Assembly: GCA_026119935.1 (NCBI GenBank)
Contig: JALRMH010000014.1
Span: 558,001 to 622,000 of the forward strand
DNA from: Endothia cerciana
Taxonomy: Eukaryota > Ascomycota > Sordariomycetes > Diaporthales > Cryphonectriaceae
Direction: 5' to 3'
Length of the DNA: 64,000 bases
The notes beneath the pieces were generated by a model. That model ran no database searches. It saw only the letters and a list, made by a program, of their open reading frames with translations, and was not told the origin of the DNA. The stretch's first letter is position 1. Each line of letters starts with the position of its first letter. Positions 23,997 through 34,676 of the stretch are shown piece by piece. The position numbers and the translations under genes were made by a program.

Positions 23997-24877
23997 CTTT
24001 GCTGTTGGGATTCAACCACAGGAGTCGGTGCTGGTATGGGAAGGAGAGTGTGTGGGGATCTGGGAGGATTCTCGGGTGAGGAAAGGGAGGGGGGAAGGTT
24101 AGGTTGGGCACTCGAGGTTGTGACGAGACGGAGGAGGACAGATGCAACAGCTCGAGGTTGCCTGCAGGCGAGGGAGGGGACCAGGTATTTTCGACCCCTC
24201 TAGAAGCGTTTTCAAAGCGGGGGAGGGGGAGCCCTGATTTCTGTGGGATCCAGTGACGAAAGGCAATTGGGTGAGGATTTGCTTCTGTAGCAGGTACAAT
24301 GACAGCATTGCTGCTTTGCTGCTGTGTTGCTCAGGGGTCTATCCACTACTATGAGGATCCCTGTGCACAGGTGTGGACTGCCGCGCCTCGCACCAGCCAC
24401 AGTTGCATCAGTGCAACTAGGAAAAAAGCACTGGCCTCTGCGACCGTCCGCGACTTTTCTCCTCACCCAGATCCTCCACAGCCGAAAGTATTTCCCTAGG
24501 CGCACGGGGCTTTTCTCACCTTCGTCGCCTTTGAGGCTCCCCAATTTGCACCTGGCCCGCAACCGAACCTGGCTGCCCAGCATCTTCCCATCTTCCCGTC
24601 GCGAGATACCCTGCTGCAGGTGGGAGCGCCACAACGCGACGACAACTTGAGCTCTCGCCATTCTCGAGCCTCATCATTTAGGTTTTGGATGTCATTGCAC
24701 ACGACCCCCAGCATCACCGGAATTAGTTAAGCCTTGTCCCTCTTGAGACACCTTGCTTTGCACCATCACTGGCGCGTCGCCTTATTGCGACGCCCTCAAA
24801 CCTAACTTGACCTCGACATCGACCCTTTAACTTCCAGCTCTACCTCCCAACCCGAACCGATTGGGGAGTTGCTCATT
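23997..24877. promoter_or_regulatory. Divergent promoter region, Ebp1-like and SNF5
   Basis: The 881-bp interval separates two outward-facing start codons and must carry both promoters. No TATA box or named factor site can be assigned with confidence. The stretch is moderately C/T-rich on the SNF5 side, as is usual upstream of filamentous-fungal starts. Confidence 0.5.
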
Positions 24878-27256
24878 ATGGCATCATCCTCTGATGCCTC
24901 ATCGTCTGTTGCTGAGGCATCGGCCTCTGCCTCTGCCTCTGCACCTGTACCCACCACAAATGTCGGCGAGCCATCTTCAGCTGGCGCACTTGAGAGTGTG
25001 ACTGCAGGTCCATCCTCCTCCACGCCCGTGGCCGAGAATGGCGCACATGAGACATCAGCCTCGAGGGACTCGAAGTCGAAAGATCCAACCCTAGAGACCA
25101 CCGTACCCGTACGCGACAAGGATTCCTTCGAGAGATACCAACTGGAGAGGACCATCAACAGGGACAAGCTCGCCACGGCTGCCTTGAAGCAGGCGCAAGA
25201 CCAGCTTGAGCAGTCCTTCAAGAGGCGGCGCATGGAGATGACCGAATATCGCTCTGTGCAGAACGAGTATGCGCAGTCGTTTCCTATCTGGAGGTTATAC
25301 GGGCTTGGTTATAATGGCTTTGGCAACGGCCACACCGAGAGCCCGGGTCTACCTCGCCTCATCTACCCGAAGGAAAAGCCCCGACCTGGCAGACGGACGA
25401 CCCCGGCCCTGCCCAAGCCCAGTCGGAAGGACATGAAGGAGCAGGCCGAGCAGTATGAGGAGCTGGTACCAATACGGGTGGAGATCGACTACGACAAGAT
25501 TAGGCTGCGCGATACCTTCACATGGAATCTCCACGACAGGCTTATACCGATCGACCTTTTCTCCGCGCAGCTTGTTGAGGATATGGGCTTGAAGACACCA
25601 CTCGACCGTCCTGTCTATGAACAAGTCCAGCAGCAGCTACGGGATCAGCTCCAGGATTTCTATCCCATGGTCTATTCTGAAGAGGATGCCCTCGACCCCG
25701 AACTCCCCTACTCGGCATACAAGAACGACGAGATGAGAATATTGATCAAGTTAAATATCACGATCGGCTCCGTCACCCTGGTCGATCAGTTCGAGTGGGA
25801 GATCAACAATCCCATAAACTCGCCGGAAGACTTCGCTCGTGTCATGGCGCGCGACCTGTCATTATCAGGAGAATTCACCACAGCGATAGCCCATTGCATC
25901 CGAGAGCAGACTCAGCTGTTTACTCGCAGCTTATACAGCATAGGTCACCCCTTCGATGGCAGACCTGTGGAGGAGCCGGATCTCGTGACAGCCTTTCTTC
26001 CTTCGCCCCTCCCAGCTGTGTTCCGGCCGCAGCAGCAGGCAAAGGAGTATGCGCCATACCTATACGAGATGGATGAGGCACTCATGGAGAAGAACGAAGG
26101 CGCCTTCCTGAGGGAGCAGCGCAAACAGAAGCGATCGGTTAACAGGCGTGGTGGCCCTCAGCTACCGGATCTCAAGGAGCGACAGAGGACAATACGGACG
26201 ATGATCGTCTCGGAGACTCTTCCAGGAGCGGCTACATCTCTGGACAAGAGCGGACTCTACAAGAGAGTTGGTGGTGTCGCCGGCGGCAGAGGCAGGAGAG
26301 GTGCTGGCGGTCACGACGGCACCTTCTCAGATACGGACGAGAGCGAGGAGTCTGGCCCCGACTCCCCAGTGCCGTCGCAGATCCCAACTGGCACTGCCCG
26401 TACAAGGAATATGCGCGGTGCTGCAACTGTGGCACAACAAAAGATGGCCCACCTGGGCCGTTCAGAAACTCCCGAGGTCATCACATCACATCATCACGAA
26501 ACGCGAGTAGCCTCCACCAGACGATATGGCCGCGACGTCCAGGAGACTCCGGATGAACCACGAAATCATCTGGTTACCATTAGGATACCGAAAAACTACG
26601 AGAAGGTCAGACATCTGCTCTGGAGCTTGAAAACGGGGAAGCCACTCCCCACAGGCTCTCAAACACCAGGTCAGACACGGGCAGCCAGCACATCCACGCC
26701 ACAAGGCCGCATGGGACCCCCTCCACCGACGCCCTCAGCATCGAAACCAAGCCTCACGAAGGCTCCGAGCAACGCGTCTAGTGCCACGCCACAGCCTCCA
26801 CAGCCACAACTTGGTCGCGTCCCCGCCCCTGCTCCCCCAGCTCAAGGAGAGCCTGCTCTCTCAATTGTGAGTCCAACTATGCCCTCTGTACCGCACTCAT
26901 CGTGTCTAATGCCATCTACACAGCCGCCTCCACCTGACTGGCTCAACGCGGCCTTGGACGGGCTTCGTCAGATCTGGAAGTACGATACCTTTGAGGGGAC
27001 CATGCGACACTGCGCCGTGCACGCCGATAGCGAGATTATCATCACCCCGCCCGTACAGATTCCGCCAGGCTCAGCCCCGCCGCCAAATGTCAAATGGATG
27101 TTCCTCCCCAGGATACGCTGCACGGATTGCCCTGGCAAGCTGTACACCCCAGGCCCAGGGGAGTCTGCTGACAACTTTGCTGTCCATCTCAGAAACAAAC
27201 AGCATCGGGAGAAGGTCAACAAGCGAGTCGGAAAAGACACGGCACCCCCGTCTTGA
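24878..27256 (+). CDS. SNF5: Snf5/SMARCB1, SWI/SNF remodeller subunit
   Basis: The conserved SNF5 subunit of the SWI/SNF chromatin remodeller. The start is the ATG at 24878 (MASSSDASSSVAEAS). Unspliced the frame is 792 residues; removing a probable 57-nt intron (26867-26923, GTGAGT donor, TCTAAT branch, ACACAG acceptor) gives 773. Because that intron is a multiple of three without stops, both forms are readable. The N-terminus is Ser/Ala-rich, followed by a conserved YPKEKPRPGRRTTPALP block. The two SNF5 repeats lie at about 196-265 (ELVPIRVEIDYDKIRLRDTF) and 285-365 (MRILIKLNITIGSVTLVDQFEW). A basic stretch and a long disordered region follow. The C-terminus has WKYDTFEGTMRHCAV and a C2H2-like Cys/His set (CTDC, HLRNKQH). 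The paralogue Sfh1 of the RSC complex is the main alternative; the long N- and C-terminal extensions favour Snf5. Confidence 0.88.
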   Translation: MASSSDASSSVAEASASASASAPVPTTNVGEPSSAGALESVTAGPSSSTPVAENGAHETSASRDSKSKDPTLETTVPVRDKDSFERYQLERTINRDKLATAALKQAQDQLEQSFKRRRMEMTEYRSVQNEYAQSFPIWRLYGLGYNGFGNGHTESPGLPRLIYPKEKPRPGRRTTPALPKPSRKDMKEQAEQYEELVPIRVEIDYDKIRLRDTFTWNLHDRLIPIDLFSAQLVEDMGLKTPLDRPVYEQVQQQLRDQLQDFYPMVYSEEDALDPELPYSAYKNDEMRILIKLNITIGSVTLVDQFEWEINNPINSPEDFARVMARDLSLSGEFTTAIAHCIREQTQLFTRSLYSIGHPFDGRPVEEPDLVTAFLPSPLPAVFRPQQQAKEYAPYLYEMDEALMEKNEGAFLREQRKQKRSVNRRGGPQLPDLKERQRTIRTMIVSETLPGAATSLDKSGLYKRVGGVAGGRGRRGAGGHDGTFSDTDESEESGPDSPVPSQIPTGTARTRNMRGAATVAQQKMAHLGRSETPEVITSHHHETRVASTRRYGRDVQETPDEPRNHLVTIRIPKNYEKVRHLLWSLKTGKPLPTGSQTPGQTRAASTSTPQGRMGPPPPTPSASKPSLTKAPSNASSATPQPPQPQLGRVPAPAPPAQGEPALSIVSPTMPSVPHSSCLMPSTQPPPPDWLNAALDGLRQIWKYDTFEGTMRHCAVHADSEIIITPPVQIPPGSAPPPNVKWMFLPRIRCTDCPGKLYTPGPGESADNFAVHLRNKQHREKVNKRVGKDTAPPS

Positions 27257-29123
27257 TCGGCCCTGTTGTGTGATACCCGGTGTGGGAGGTAATGGACGTT
27301 TGCTGTGGTGTACATGTACTCGGACAGCAGGATATCCGGTGTCTTTGGGTGGGATAATCGGTGCGTGGAATTAGCAAAGTTTCATGGCAGTAGCCTTCTA
27401 TAGGATGATCTGTGTTTCTCGAATGGACTGTTTCCTATATGATGGAGGGCACCCCTCGTGTCGACATCTCCGCATGGTGTTCACCCCTCGGCTACAAGTT
27501 TCCCTCAGCGTATCTTGTGCCATGCCGTACAGAGTCCTCTCCTGGGATTCGGTATGCTCCCGTCTACCCGTCTGCGGCCTCCCTTGGCATACTGGGCGGC
27601 TGCACATGACGTAAGGCAACGAGAGTCTTGTGCTGATCGGGTCAGGAACCGCCAGCAAGCACCTCGAACGAGACTCGCAGAAGAGGGCGGCACGAAGATG
27701 ATGAAAAACACGTTGTATGCCGGGCTCCTCACAATGATGTCCGCCGAGTATCGGAAGCGGATATGGATTTTGCAGGAAGATTTCCTCGCTGAGCCGTCTG
27801 GCCGTGTTGCTACCCGGGGGGAAGCAGTTGATCGCCGGAACATGATTGCTCACCCTGGTGCAACGATGCGGGAATCCACGCGGTGCGATTCTTGCATAGA
27901 TAGGCATCACAGACATCCGAGTGGACATCGACTATGATCAGGAGCTCCTCAGGCGTGCATGACGAATGTCTCGAATGCGCCCACGAGCATAAAGAGGTCG
28001 ACCCTGCGGGCCTCCTCAGGGACCCTGGTGTCAATTTGGCAGGCAGAGGTGACATCGGCCTTCCCTCCTGAGCACCAAATCTGTATACGCTGCAAGATAC
28101 CTCCGGACCTGGTATGGCAGGACCACTGACAGGGCAGGACGGGGATTCTCAGGGCGTACACGTTGGAAAGGAGGAGTCGCCAGGACAATGCATTGGCGAT
28201 CTTCACGAGCCCCGTTTACCAAAGCTGTGGTCGTCCTCTTGCCATTGGTCCAACGCGACCTGTACGACGGAGAACGTAGAAGAAACAACACCTGCGGCTC
28301 TTTGCAGAAGCCAGATACTTGCCACCTTCTCAAAGTCAAGCTGCCGCTTAGCATCTGTTGTTTCCTTGAGGAGCCCTCATCTTTGATAGGAGATGAGTAT
28401 GAAGGGCCAAGATCAACCAGTACGCTTGGCAATGGCAATAGCAATTTAGCAAGTAGATACCTGCCAGACACCTTCAGCAGTTATGACGAAGGGTTGGAGG
28501 ATTTTCGAAGAGCTCGATCGACCTTGGAAAGCCTTCTCACACAAGCAGACTGGAACACTAGAGCGCACATCTCATTGTAGGTGACCGAAGACTGTGAAAG
28601 GAAGTGAGGTCTTCAGGGTTCGGGGATGTACGCAGGGATGTGGCTGGACGACAGGGATGGTCCGTGCTCCACAGACATTCGTCATTGCCCAATGCTCCCC
28701 ATGGTCCTAGCCTCCCACAGTCATGGCGACAAGCTTGTGGAGCAAAGCACAGCGTCTTGAACCTCGCAAGCTTCTACCCCTCTCACTACCCTCGCCGGCA
28801 GCAATTTCTCCAACCTCCATCGCCACGACAAGACATCCTTCCTTTGAGTGCCCAGGACAGCAGTTGAGCCTGGCCATACAGTCATATTTCCGGCACTTCC
28901 TAATGCTCTCTGGCGATTAGGGGAAGCCCTGCTGTCACACACCCCTCCCCCACCTTGCCTTGTCTCGCCCTGCATCCCTGCGACGAGACAACGAGCTGCT
29001 GCTGGGCACAAGGTGCGCCGACTGCATCTCTGACTCTCTTTCAGTCAGAGAGCGTCTTGGACGTGGCAGAATCAGACCCCTCAGCTTCTGCCTCTGAATC
29101 CTGCTTTCTGAGGTGCTGCTATC
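27257..29123. other. Intergenic, SNF5 to SNX41
   Basis: About 1.87 kb. Minus-strand open frames near 27398-28471 reach 176 codons but show no domain, conserved motif or splice pattern, and I would not call them genes. The right end should contain the SNX41 promoter and leader. Confidence 0.45.
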
Positions 29124-31255
29124 ATGTGGAACGACGAAGACAACAATCCCTATGGGGATGACTTCGATAGGAGGGACTCCTTCACCTCTTCTATCGACAA
29201 CTCTTCCTCCCCCTCCCAGTGTGCGTACCTTGCCAGTGCTACTCCCCCCATTCCCAACTTTTGGTCACCATGTTTGAGGATATACCCCTCGATTCGTCCT
29301 CAGATGATACTGACCCTGACTGGGAGCCTATAGATCCACAGTACGATGTGCCTCAGACTTCAGAGGAACCCCACCAGTCCAGCTACAATGCCCCAGCAAG
29401 GTTGGCCGAGAGCGATGAGGATGATGAAGTTCAGGCACAGATGGTCCCGAGGAGGAAGCCTGGTGGCTACGATAGCCGCATCGAGCAGATCCTCTACGAA
29501 AACCCGCAGTTGCCAATCTTGATCACCGACGCTGGGAAGAGCTTGGAGAGCGGCGGCAGATATATCGTCTACACGATCAGGACAGGCGTAAGGAGGCCAC
29601 CCGCGCTATGTCTTTTCCCCTGGCTGACAAGCGTATCAGGATCTCGAGGTTCGCAGGCGGTACTCCGAGTTCGCCTCCCTTCGCGATGCTCTCTGCCGGC
29701 TCCACCCTACCCTCATCATTCCGCCCATTCCCGAAAAACACACCATGGCTGACTATGCCGCCAATCCGACCAATGCGAAGCAGGACCAGCAGATTATCGA
29801 TCTGCGTAAGCGCATGCTTGCCGTCTTCTTGAATCGCTGTCGCAAGATGGAGCAACTCCGCACCGACGGAGTATGGTGGCGGTTTCTCGACCCGAACGCG
29901 AGTTGGGTAAGCATGTGGTCGCAGGCCTGCAGTGGAGTGGGTGCTAACCGCAGAGCCTACAGAACGAGGTCTTACACTCTCACCCTGTTGCATCCATACC
30001 GAAGTCCGTCTACAAAGCTCCACCCCTGGATCCCGCCAACCCGACACCCGCTCACAGCTACCTTCCGGTGCCAGCAACTTCCGCAAAGTTGAAATCGCAA
30101 GGAATAGGCCCAAGCGCGGAGGCCGCCTTCGGTACGAGCAGTGATCCGGGGCTGGCCCGATTTCCACCCGAAAATGCGAACCTCAGCGAGCAGGAGCTGG
30201 ACCCCTACTTCACATCCTTCGAGACATCGATCAAAGAGCTGGAGCAGTTGCTCATGGGACCTATGGAGAAGGTCAACCGACGTACGCTCAGTCACCTATC
30301 GACATTGTCTTCCGACCTGTCCGAACTCGGCGCTAAGTACAACGCATTCGCGTTGTCCGAGCAGGACCCGACGCTGGGTCCGGTGATCGAGCGGATCGGG
30401 CAGGCCGTGGACATGTCGTATGTCGCTACTGAGGAGCTATCTACCTCCCTCGGTGCCAGCTTTGCTGAGCCCATGAGAGAGAACGCCCAATTCGCCGGTG
30501 TCGTTCGGAGCGTGCTGAAGTACCGAGTGCTCAAGCGGGTGCAGCAGGAGATGACAAACGACGAGCTCAACAAGAAGCGGCTGTTATTGGACCAGCTGGA
30601 GAGGAGCGAGGCAGAAGCTCGAAGAATCGATCAGTACCTCAGCGGGAGCCAACAAATTCAGCCGCCCAGAAGATCCATGAGTTCCCAGGAGTCACCAAAC
30701 AGCCATCGCAGGGACGGCAGCCAGGAGGATACTGCGTCTATCGACTCGGATTTCCCACCCACACACGGCGACATATCATCAGCACCATCGGCCAATATCG
30801 GCGCCCCTGAAAGAGGCAGCAACGCTGCCAGTCACAAGAAGGTAGTAAGCGGCAATTCGATCACGAACAAGATCTTTGGCCCCATCCGGCATGCCATCCA
30901 GGGTGTTGCCGATGTTGATCCGGAGAAGACTCGGCGCGATACCATAGGCAGGACGCGAGAGTCTATCGCTCAGCTCGAACAGGCGCAGGTGGCGGTCGCG
31001 CAGGACGTCAAGGATGCAAGCGCCAGCGTCCTGAAAGATATGAAGAGGTTCCAGCGGGAAAAGGAAGACGACCTGAGGAAATACATGGTGAGACTCGCCC
31101 CCGGCCCCCTCTTACTTGCAGAGGCTCTCTCAGTTGACAACTACTGACCTTGTCTGCAGCTTGCCTACGCAAAGAGTCAGATCGAGTGGGCCAAGAAAAA
31201 CAAGGAGACGTGGGAGGACGCGCGAGCAGAGGTCAGCAAGATCGATGAGTCCTAG
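29124..31255 (+). CDS. SNX41: PX-domain sorting nexin Snx41/Atg20
   Basis: A PX-BAR sorting nexin acting in endosomal recycling and in selective autophagy, where it partners Snx4/Atg24. Proposed exons are 29124-29220, 29304-29587, 29640-29906, 29963-31087 and 31160-31255, giving 622 residues. It starts MWNDEDNNPYG, typical of the filamentous-fungal family. The first junction (GTGCGT donor, CTCAG acceptor) is the least certain; it was chosen because it is the only nearby pairing that keeps frame. The PX domain spans about 92-216 and contains RYIVYTIRTGDLEVRRRYSEF, the phosphoinositide-binding RRYSEF motif, and IPPIPEKHTMADY. Next come NEVLHSHPVASIPKSVYKAPPLDPANPTPAHSYLPVP and a long helical C-terminal half consistent with a BAR domain, ending YAKSQIEWAKKNKETWEDARAE. 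The acceptor of exon 4 exists in two in-frame versions 9 nt apart. Confidence 0.9.
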
Positions 31256-31898
31256 AAGGATGATACGGCTCGCGCCCGCAACTACTACTCGAAATGGGGC
31301 AGCCTCTTGAAGGACGAAACGACATCATGATTGGCTCTTAGGACAAAGCCCGTCATTCCTTCAGGTCATCTGCAGGAGCGCTGCTGTAATTGTATAATGA
31401 CCATCGATATTTACACAACTGCATGACTCTGGCATTCATCATTGATCCAGAGCATCCAAAATCCAGAAGATTCGACCATAGACATCCAGAAACGGGTTTA
31501 AACCGCATGTACCCATCATCGGTTGATGTGAGGTGGTCTGATCTGGGTAATGCGGTCAGGGGCAGACCCCTTCATGCAGCCCCCCTGCTTCCCGCGTCTA
31601 CAGTAGTGAATCACGGCAGGCAGCGCACTACGCAATTGGTTTTCCAGCTGTCTGTCGGTCGAACTACCAATAGCTGCTGTCTCTCTTCCGGAACCTTTGA
31701 CCAAGATACTAATTAACCAACGCCCCCTTCTCCCACTTCATCGTCCCAGATTAAGCAGACCATCCATCTCCAGTTATGCCATTGCTGTCGCACCGATCAT
31801 CACCTCCTGGTTATATACCATTGAAGTAGCAGCTATCAGAAGCGACGTAACGAAGCGAACGGCACGCGCGCGCGCGTGCATGACAGCAGCAGCCCACC
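31256..31898. other. Intergenic, SNX41 to CEG1
   Basis: About 640 bp between two genes in the same direction. A short CG-alternating stretch (about 31864-31876) lies just upstream of the CEG1 start. Nothing else is recognised. Confidence 0.55.
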
Positions 31899-33174
31899 AT
31901 GGCGACCATGGACGAGAACGCGAAGCCAATCGACCGAATTGACAATCCTGGCATCAGAGCCGAGGGCAAACTCCTCATGGATCTACGCAGGGAGGTCTCG
32001 CAGCTGTTGCAAAGGTCTCAGCCCGGGTTTCCCGGAGCACAACCTGTCAGTTTTGCAAAGAGACACCTACAAGACCTGTTGCAAAAAGAGTACGTTTGCC
32101 TCGCCCCGAGGTGGCTAGACGGGTAGTTTGGGAAGGGGGAAGTAGCCTTTCGGAGCTCATGCTTACCATTCGGCCGAGCATAGCTACTACGTCTGCGAAA
32201 AGACCGACGGCATTCGCTACCTCCTCTACCTGACCGAGGACGAGCACGGCGGGGAGGCCGTCTACCTGATCGACCGCAAGAACGATTTCTGGTTCATGCA
32301 GCACCGCAATCTGCATTTCCCGCAACAGAGCGAGGAACTGGCCCACCATACCGACACCGTCATCGACGGCGAGCTGGTCATGGACCGCCAACCCGACGGC
32401 ACCGAAACGCCCTCCTTTCTCGTGTTCGACTGCCTAGTCCTCGACAGTAAGCTGCTCATGGAGCGACAGCTAGACAAGCGCCTGGCCTATTTTCAACACA
32501 ACATCTACGTGCCCTACAAGAACCTGTTCAGGAAGTACCCGGACGAGCTCAAGTTCCAGGCCTTCCAGCTCGTGATGAAGGATATGCAGCTCGCCTATGG
32601 CCTCGGCAAGCTCTTCCACGAGGTCCTCCCCAGCCTGACGCACGGCAACGATGGGCTCATATTTACCTGCCGCGAGTCTGCTTACAAGTGCGGCACCGAC
32701 GAGCACATCCTCAAGTGGAAGCCCGCAGATGAGAACACTGTCGACTTCAAGCTGCATCTGGAATTTCCTATGGTCGAAGCAGACGAGCAAGATATCGCGG
32801 AGGGTTACCCCGAGCCCTACATCGACTACGAGAGTGTACCGCTGGCGAAGTTGCTTATCTTCGCGCAGGGCGAGGTCCCTGCCAATGCGAACCCGTACCG
32901 GGAATACGGCGCCCTTCACATCACAGAAGACGAATGGGAGACGCTCAAGGGGCTGGGTGACCCGCTGGTTGGCAGGATCATCGAGTGCTACGTGGATGAC
33001 AGCGGAAGATGGCGCATGAGCCGGTTCCGCGACGACAAGCTGCATGCCAACCACATCAGTGTCGTCGATAAGGTCATCGAGAGCATTGAGAACCCCGTCA
33101 CACAGCAGATGCTGGAGGACTATGGCGCAGCCATCCGCGACAAGTGGAAGGCCAGACACGGCGACAAGGCATAG
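31899..33174 (+). CDS. CEG1: mRNA capping guanylyltransferase (Ceg1)
   Basis: Transfers GMP from GTP to the 5' diphosphate end of nascent mRNA through a covalent lysine-GMP intermediate, in the nucleus with RNA polymerase II. Exons are 31899-32089 and 32184-33174, giving 393 residues; the start has an ideal CACCATGG context. The 94-nt intron (GTACGT donor) splits a codon and its removal gives LLQKDYYVCEKTDGIRYLLYL. The nucleotidyltransferase motifs are all present: motif I KTDG with the nucleophile Lys70, motif III DGELV at 125-129, motif IIIa FLVFDCLVL, motif IV DGLIFT, motif V LKWKP, and a C-terminal OB-fold region (GRIIECYVDDSGRWRMSRFRDDK). Size fits the stand-alone fungal enzyme with no fused triphosphatase. 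Confidence 0.96.
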
Positions 33175-34676
33175 GGTGCTGCTATGCAGGAACGCCTGGA
33201 AAGTTTGCACCGTACTTGGAACGACAGGCAGCGCCAGATTGGAGGCCTCACAGTCTCGTCCAAGTCGTAGAGATTGAGGGCGGTTTTACACATGCCGCAA
33301 TAGAGGGGCCTCAGAAACGTGAGTTGGTTCGGCGCTTCTGAAAAATCTACTACCTCTAGGGCTGAATCAAAAGAGGGAAGACTGCAAAGAGCATCCTGGG
33401 AGCGAGGGTCTCGAACGGACCGAGCTTCCAGGCTTGAGGGGCCGTGACGAATGGCTTCGTCAATCCGTAGCACCACGAGCAGCCTAGACTGTGCGACCGC
33501 CTCAGGCGAAACATCCTCTAGCAGCGTCGAACCAGCGGCAGCCTCACTGCAAAACAGACATTTAGGCCAGTTGATCGTGTTTGGCAACAGCTTGAATAAG
33601 ATTGATCTCCCATAGACACGGCGCAGGATGGAACGGTAGCGGCAACGGCACATATGTGGGGCCATGGACGGACAGTCTATTTTGACTTGCTTTTGAGTCT
33701 CGAAGGGGCGTTGCGGAAGGCGGACGAGGTGTCGGCGCACAGCCACGGCTTGGTCTGTTCGGGCCTGTATACCAGGTCTATTATTTTAGTTTATTGATTC
33801 TCTTGAAGTTTATGATACATGACTTTTCCTTGTGCTCCAGATTCAAGGTGTCACAACGTCAGAAGATCCTGACAGCATCACGACATGTCATCTAGGTCAC
33901 GAGCTGAAAAGTAGGCCTGTACGGCTAGGAGGCTGTGAAAACACCATGCACAAGATCGTTGGGAGCCTACGCTGGTAGGGCGGCGGGCGGCGTAAGGAGT
34001 CCGGCCTCCCACCAATGCGGGCGCGTTGTGCTCGGAGGGTGACAAACTACCAGGATAGTATCATCGAACGATCATTGTCATCACGAGCAATAGTCATCAC
34101 CAAGGAGAGCCTGCGAGAGAAGATAAGATCAAAGTCGGTTCGATTCATACTCATCAACTGACTGGTGATGAAGTGCAGAGAAGCCTGAGTAATGCCTGCC
34201 TGGAATGGAGAAAAACCCTTCACTACTACCCTTTGTGCTGTGTGCCGTAATGTAATGTACAATAACCGCAAGAACCGTGCGCGTTCGAAGAAAGAGAAAG
34301 ACGTGTCCATTCCACTTCCCCCACGATCCATCGAGAAGGCTGCTGCCATTACAAGCCATGCCACTACCGTCCCAAACGGAAATGTCTAGACCAGAGGTGA
34401 GAAGGGCATACTCCCACCCCAAACAGACCAGACTGCCCCAGGCCTCCCCAAACCAACGATCCGTCGAAAAGAAAGTCGCGTCGTGATGCTGTAATAAGGT
34501 AGCTGTAATTGAAGGCGTGGGGTGGGATGTATTCCTGCCAAAGGTAGCGTGGTGCTCGTGATGCCGCAGGGCGTACCGGTATCAATTAGGCGTAGGCAGG
34601 CGCGAACGGGAAACAAAAAGACCGCAGCAGAGATTATGAACCGGTGGTGAGGGGGATATGGTGACCGCGGCGCCGC
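33175..34676. other. Intergenic between two 3' ends
   Basis: About 1.5 kb between CEG1 and the converging membrane-protein gene. Open frames reach about 208 codons on the minus strand (33120-33746), but that frame overlaps the CEG1 end as a shadow and has no recognisable content. No RNA gene or repeat stands out. Confidence 0.5.

Noticed and set aside
27398..28471. Overlapping minus-strand frames suggestive of a decayed HET-domain gene
   Set aside because: I looked for the expected HET motifs (LSYVWG, WIDAxCIDQ) and found none; the frames have no supportable homology.
32470..33210. 246-codon minus-strand open frame
   Set aside because: Antisense to CEG1 exon 2 and without recognisable motifs.
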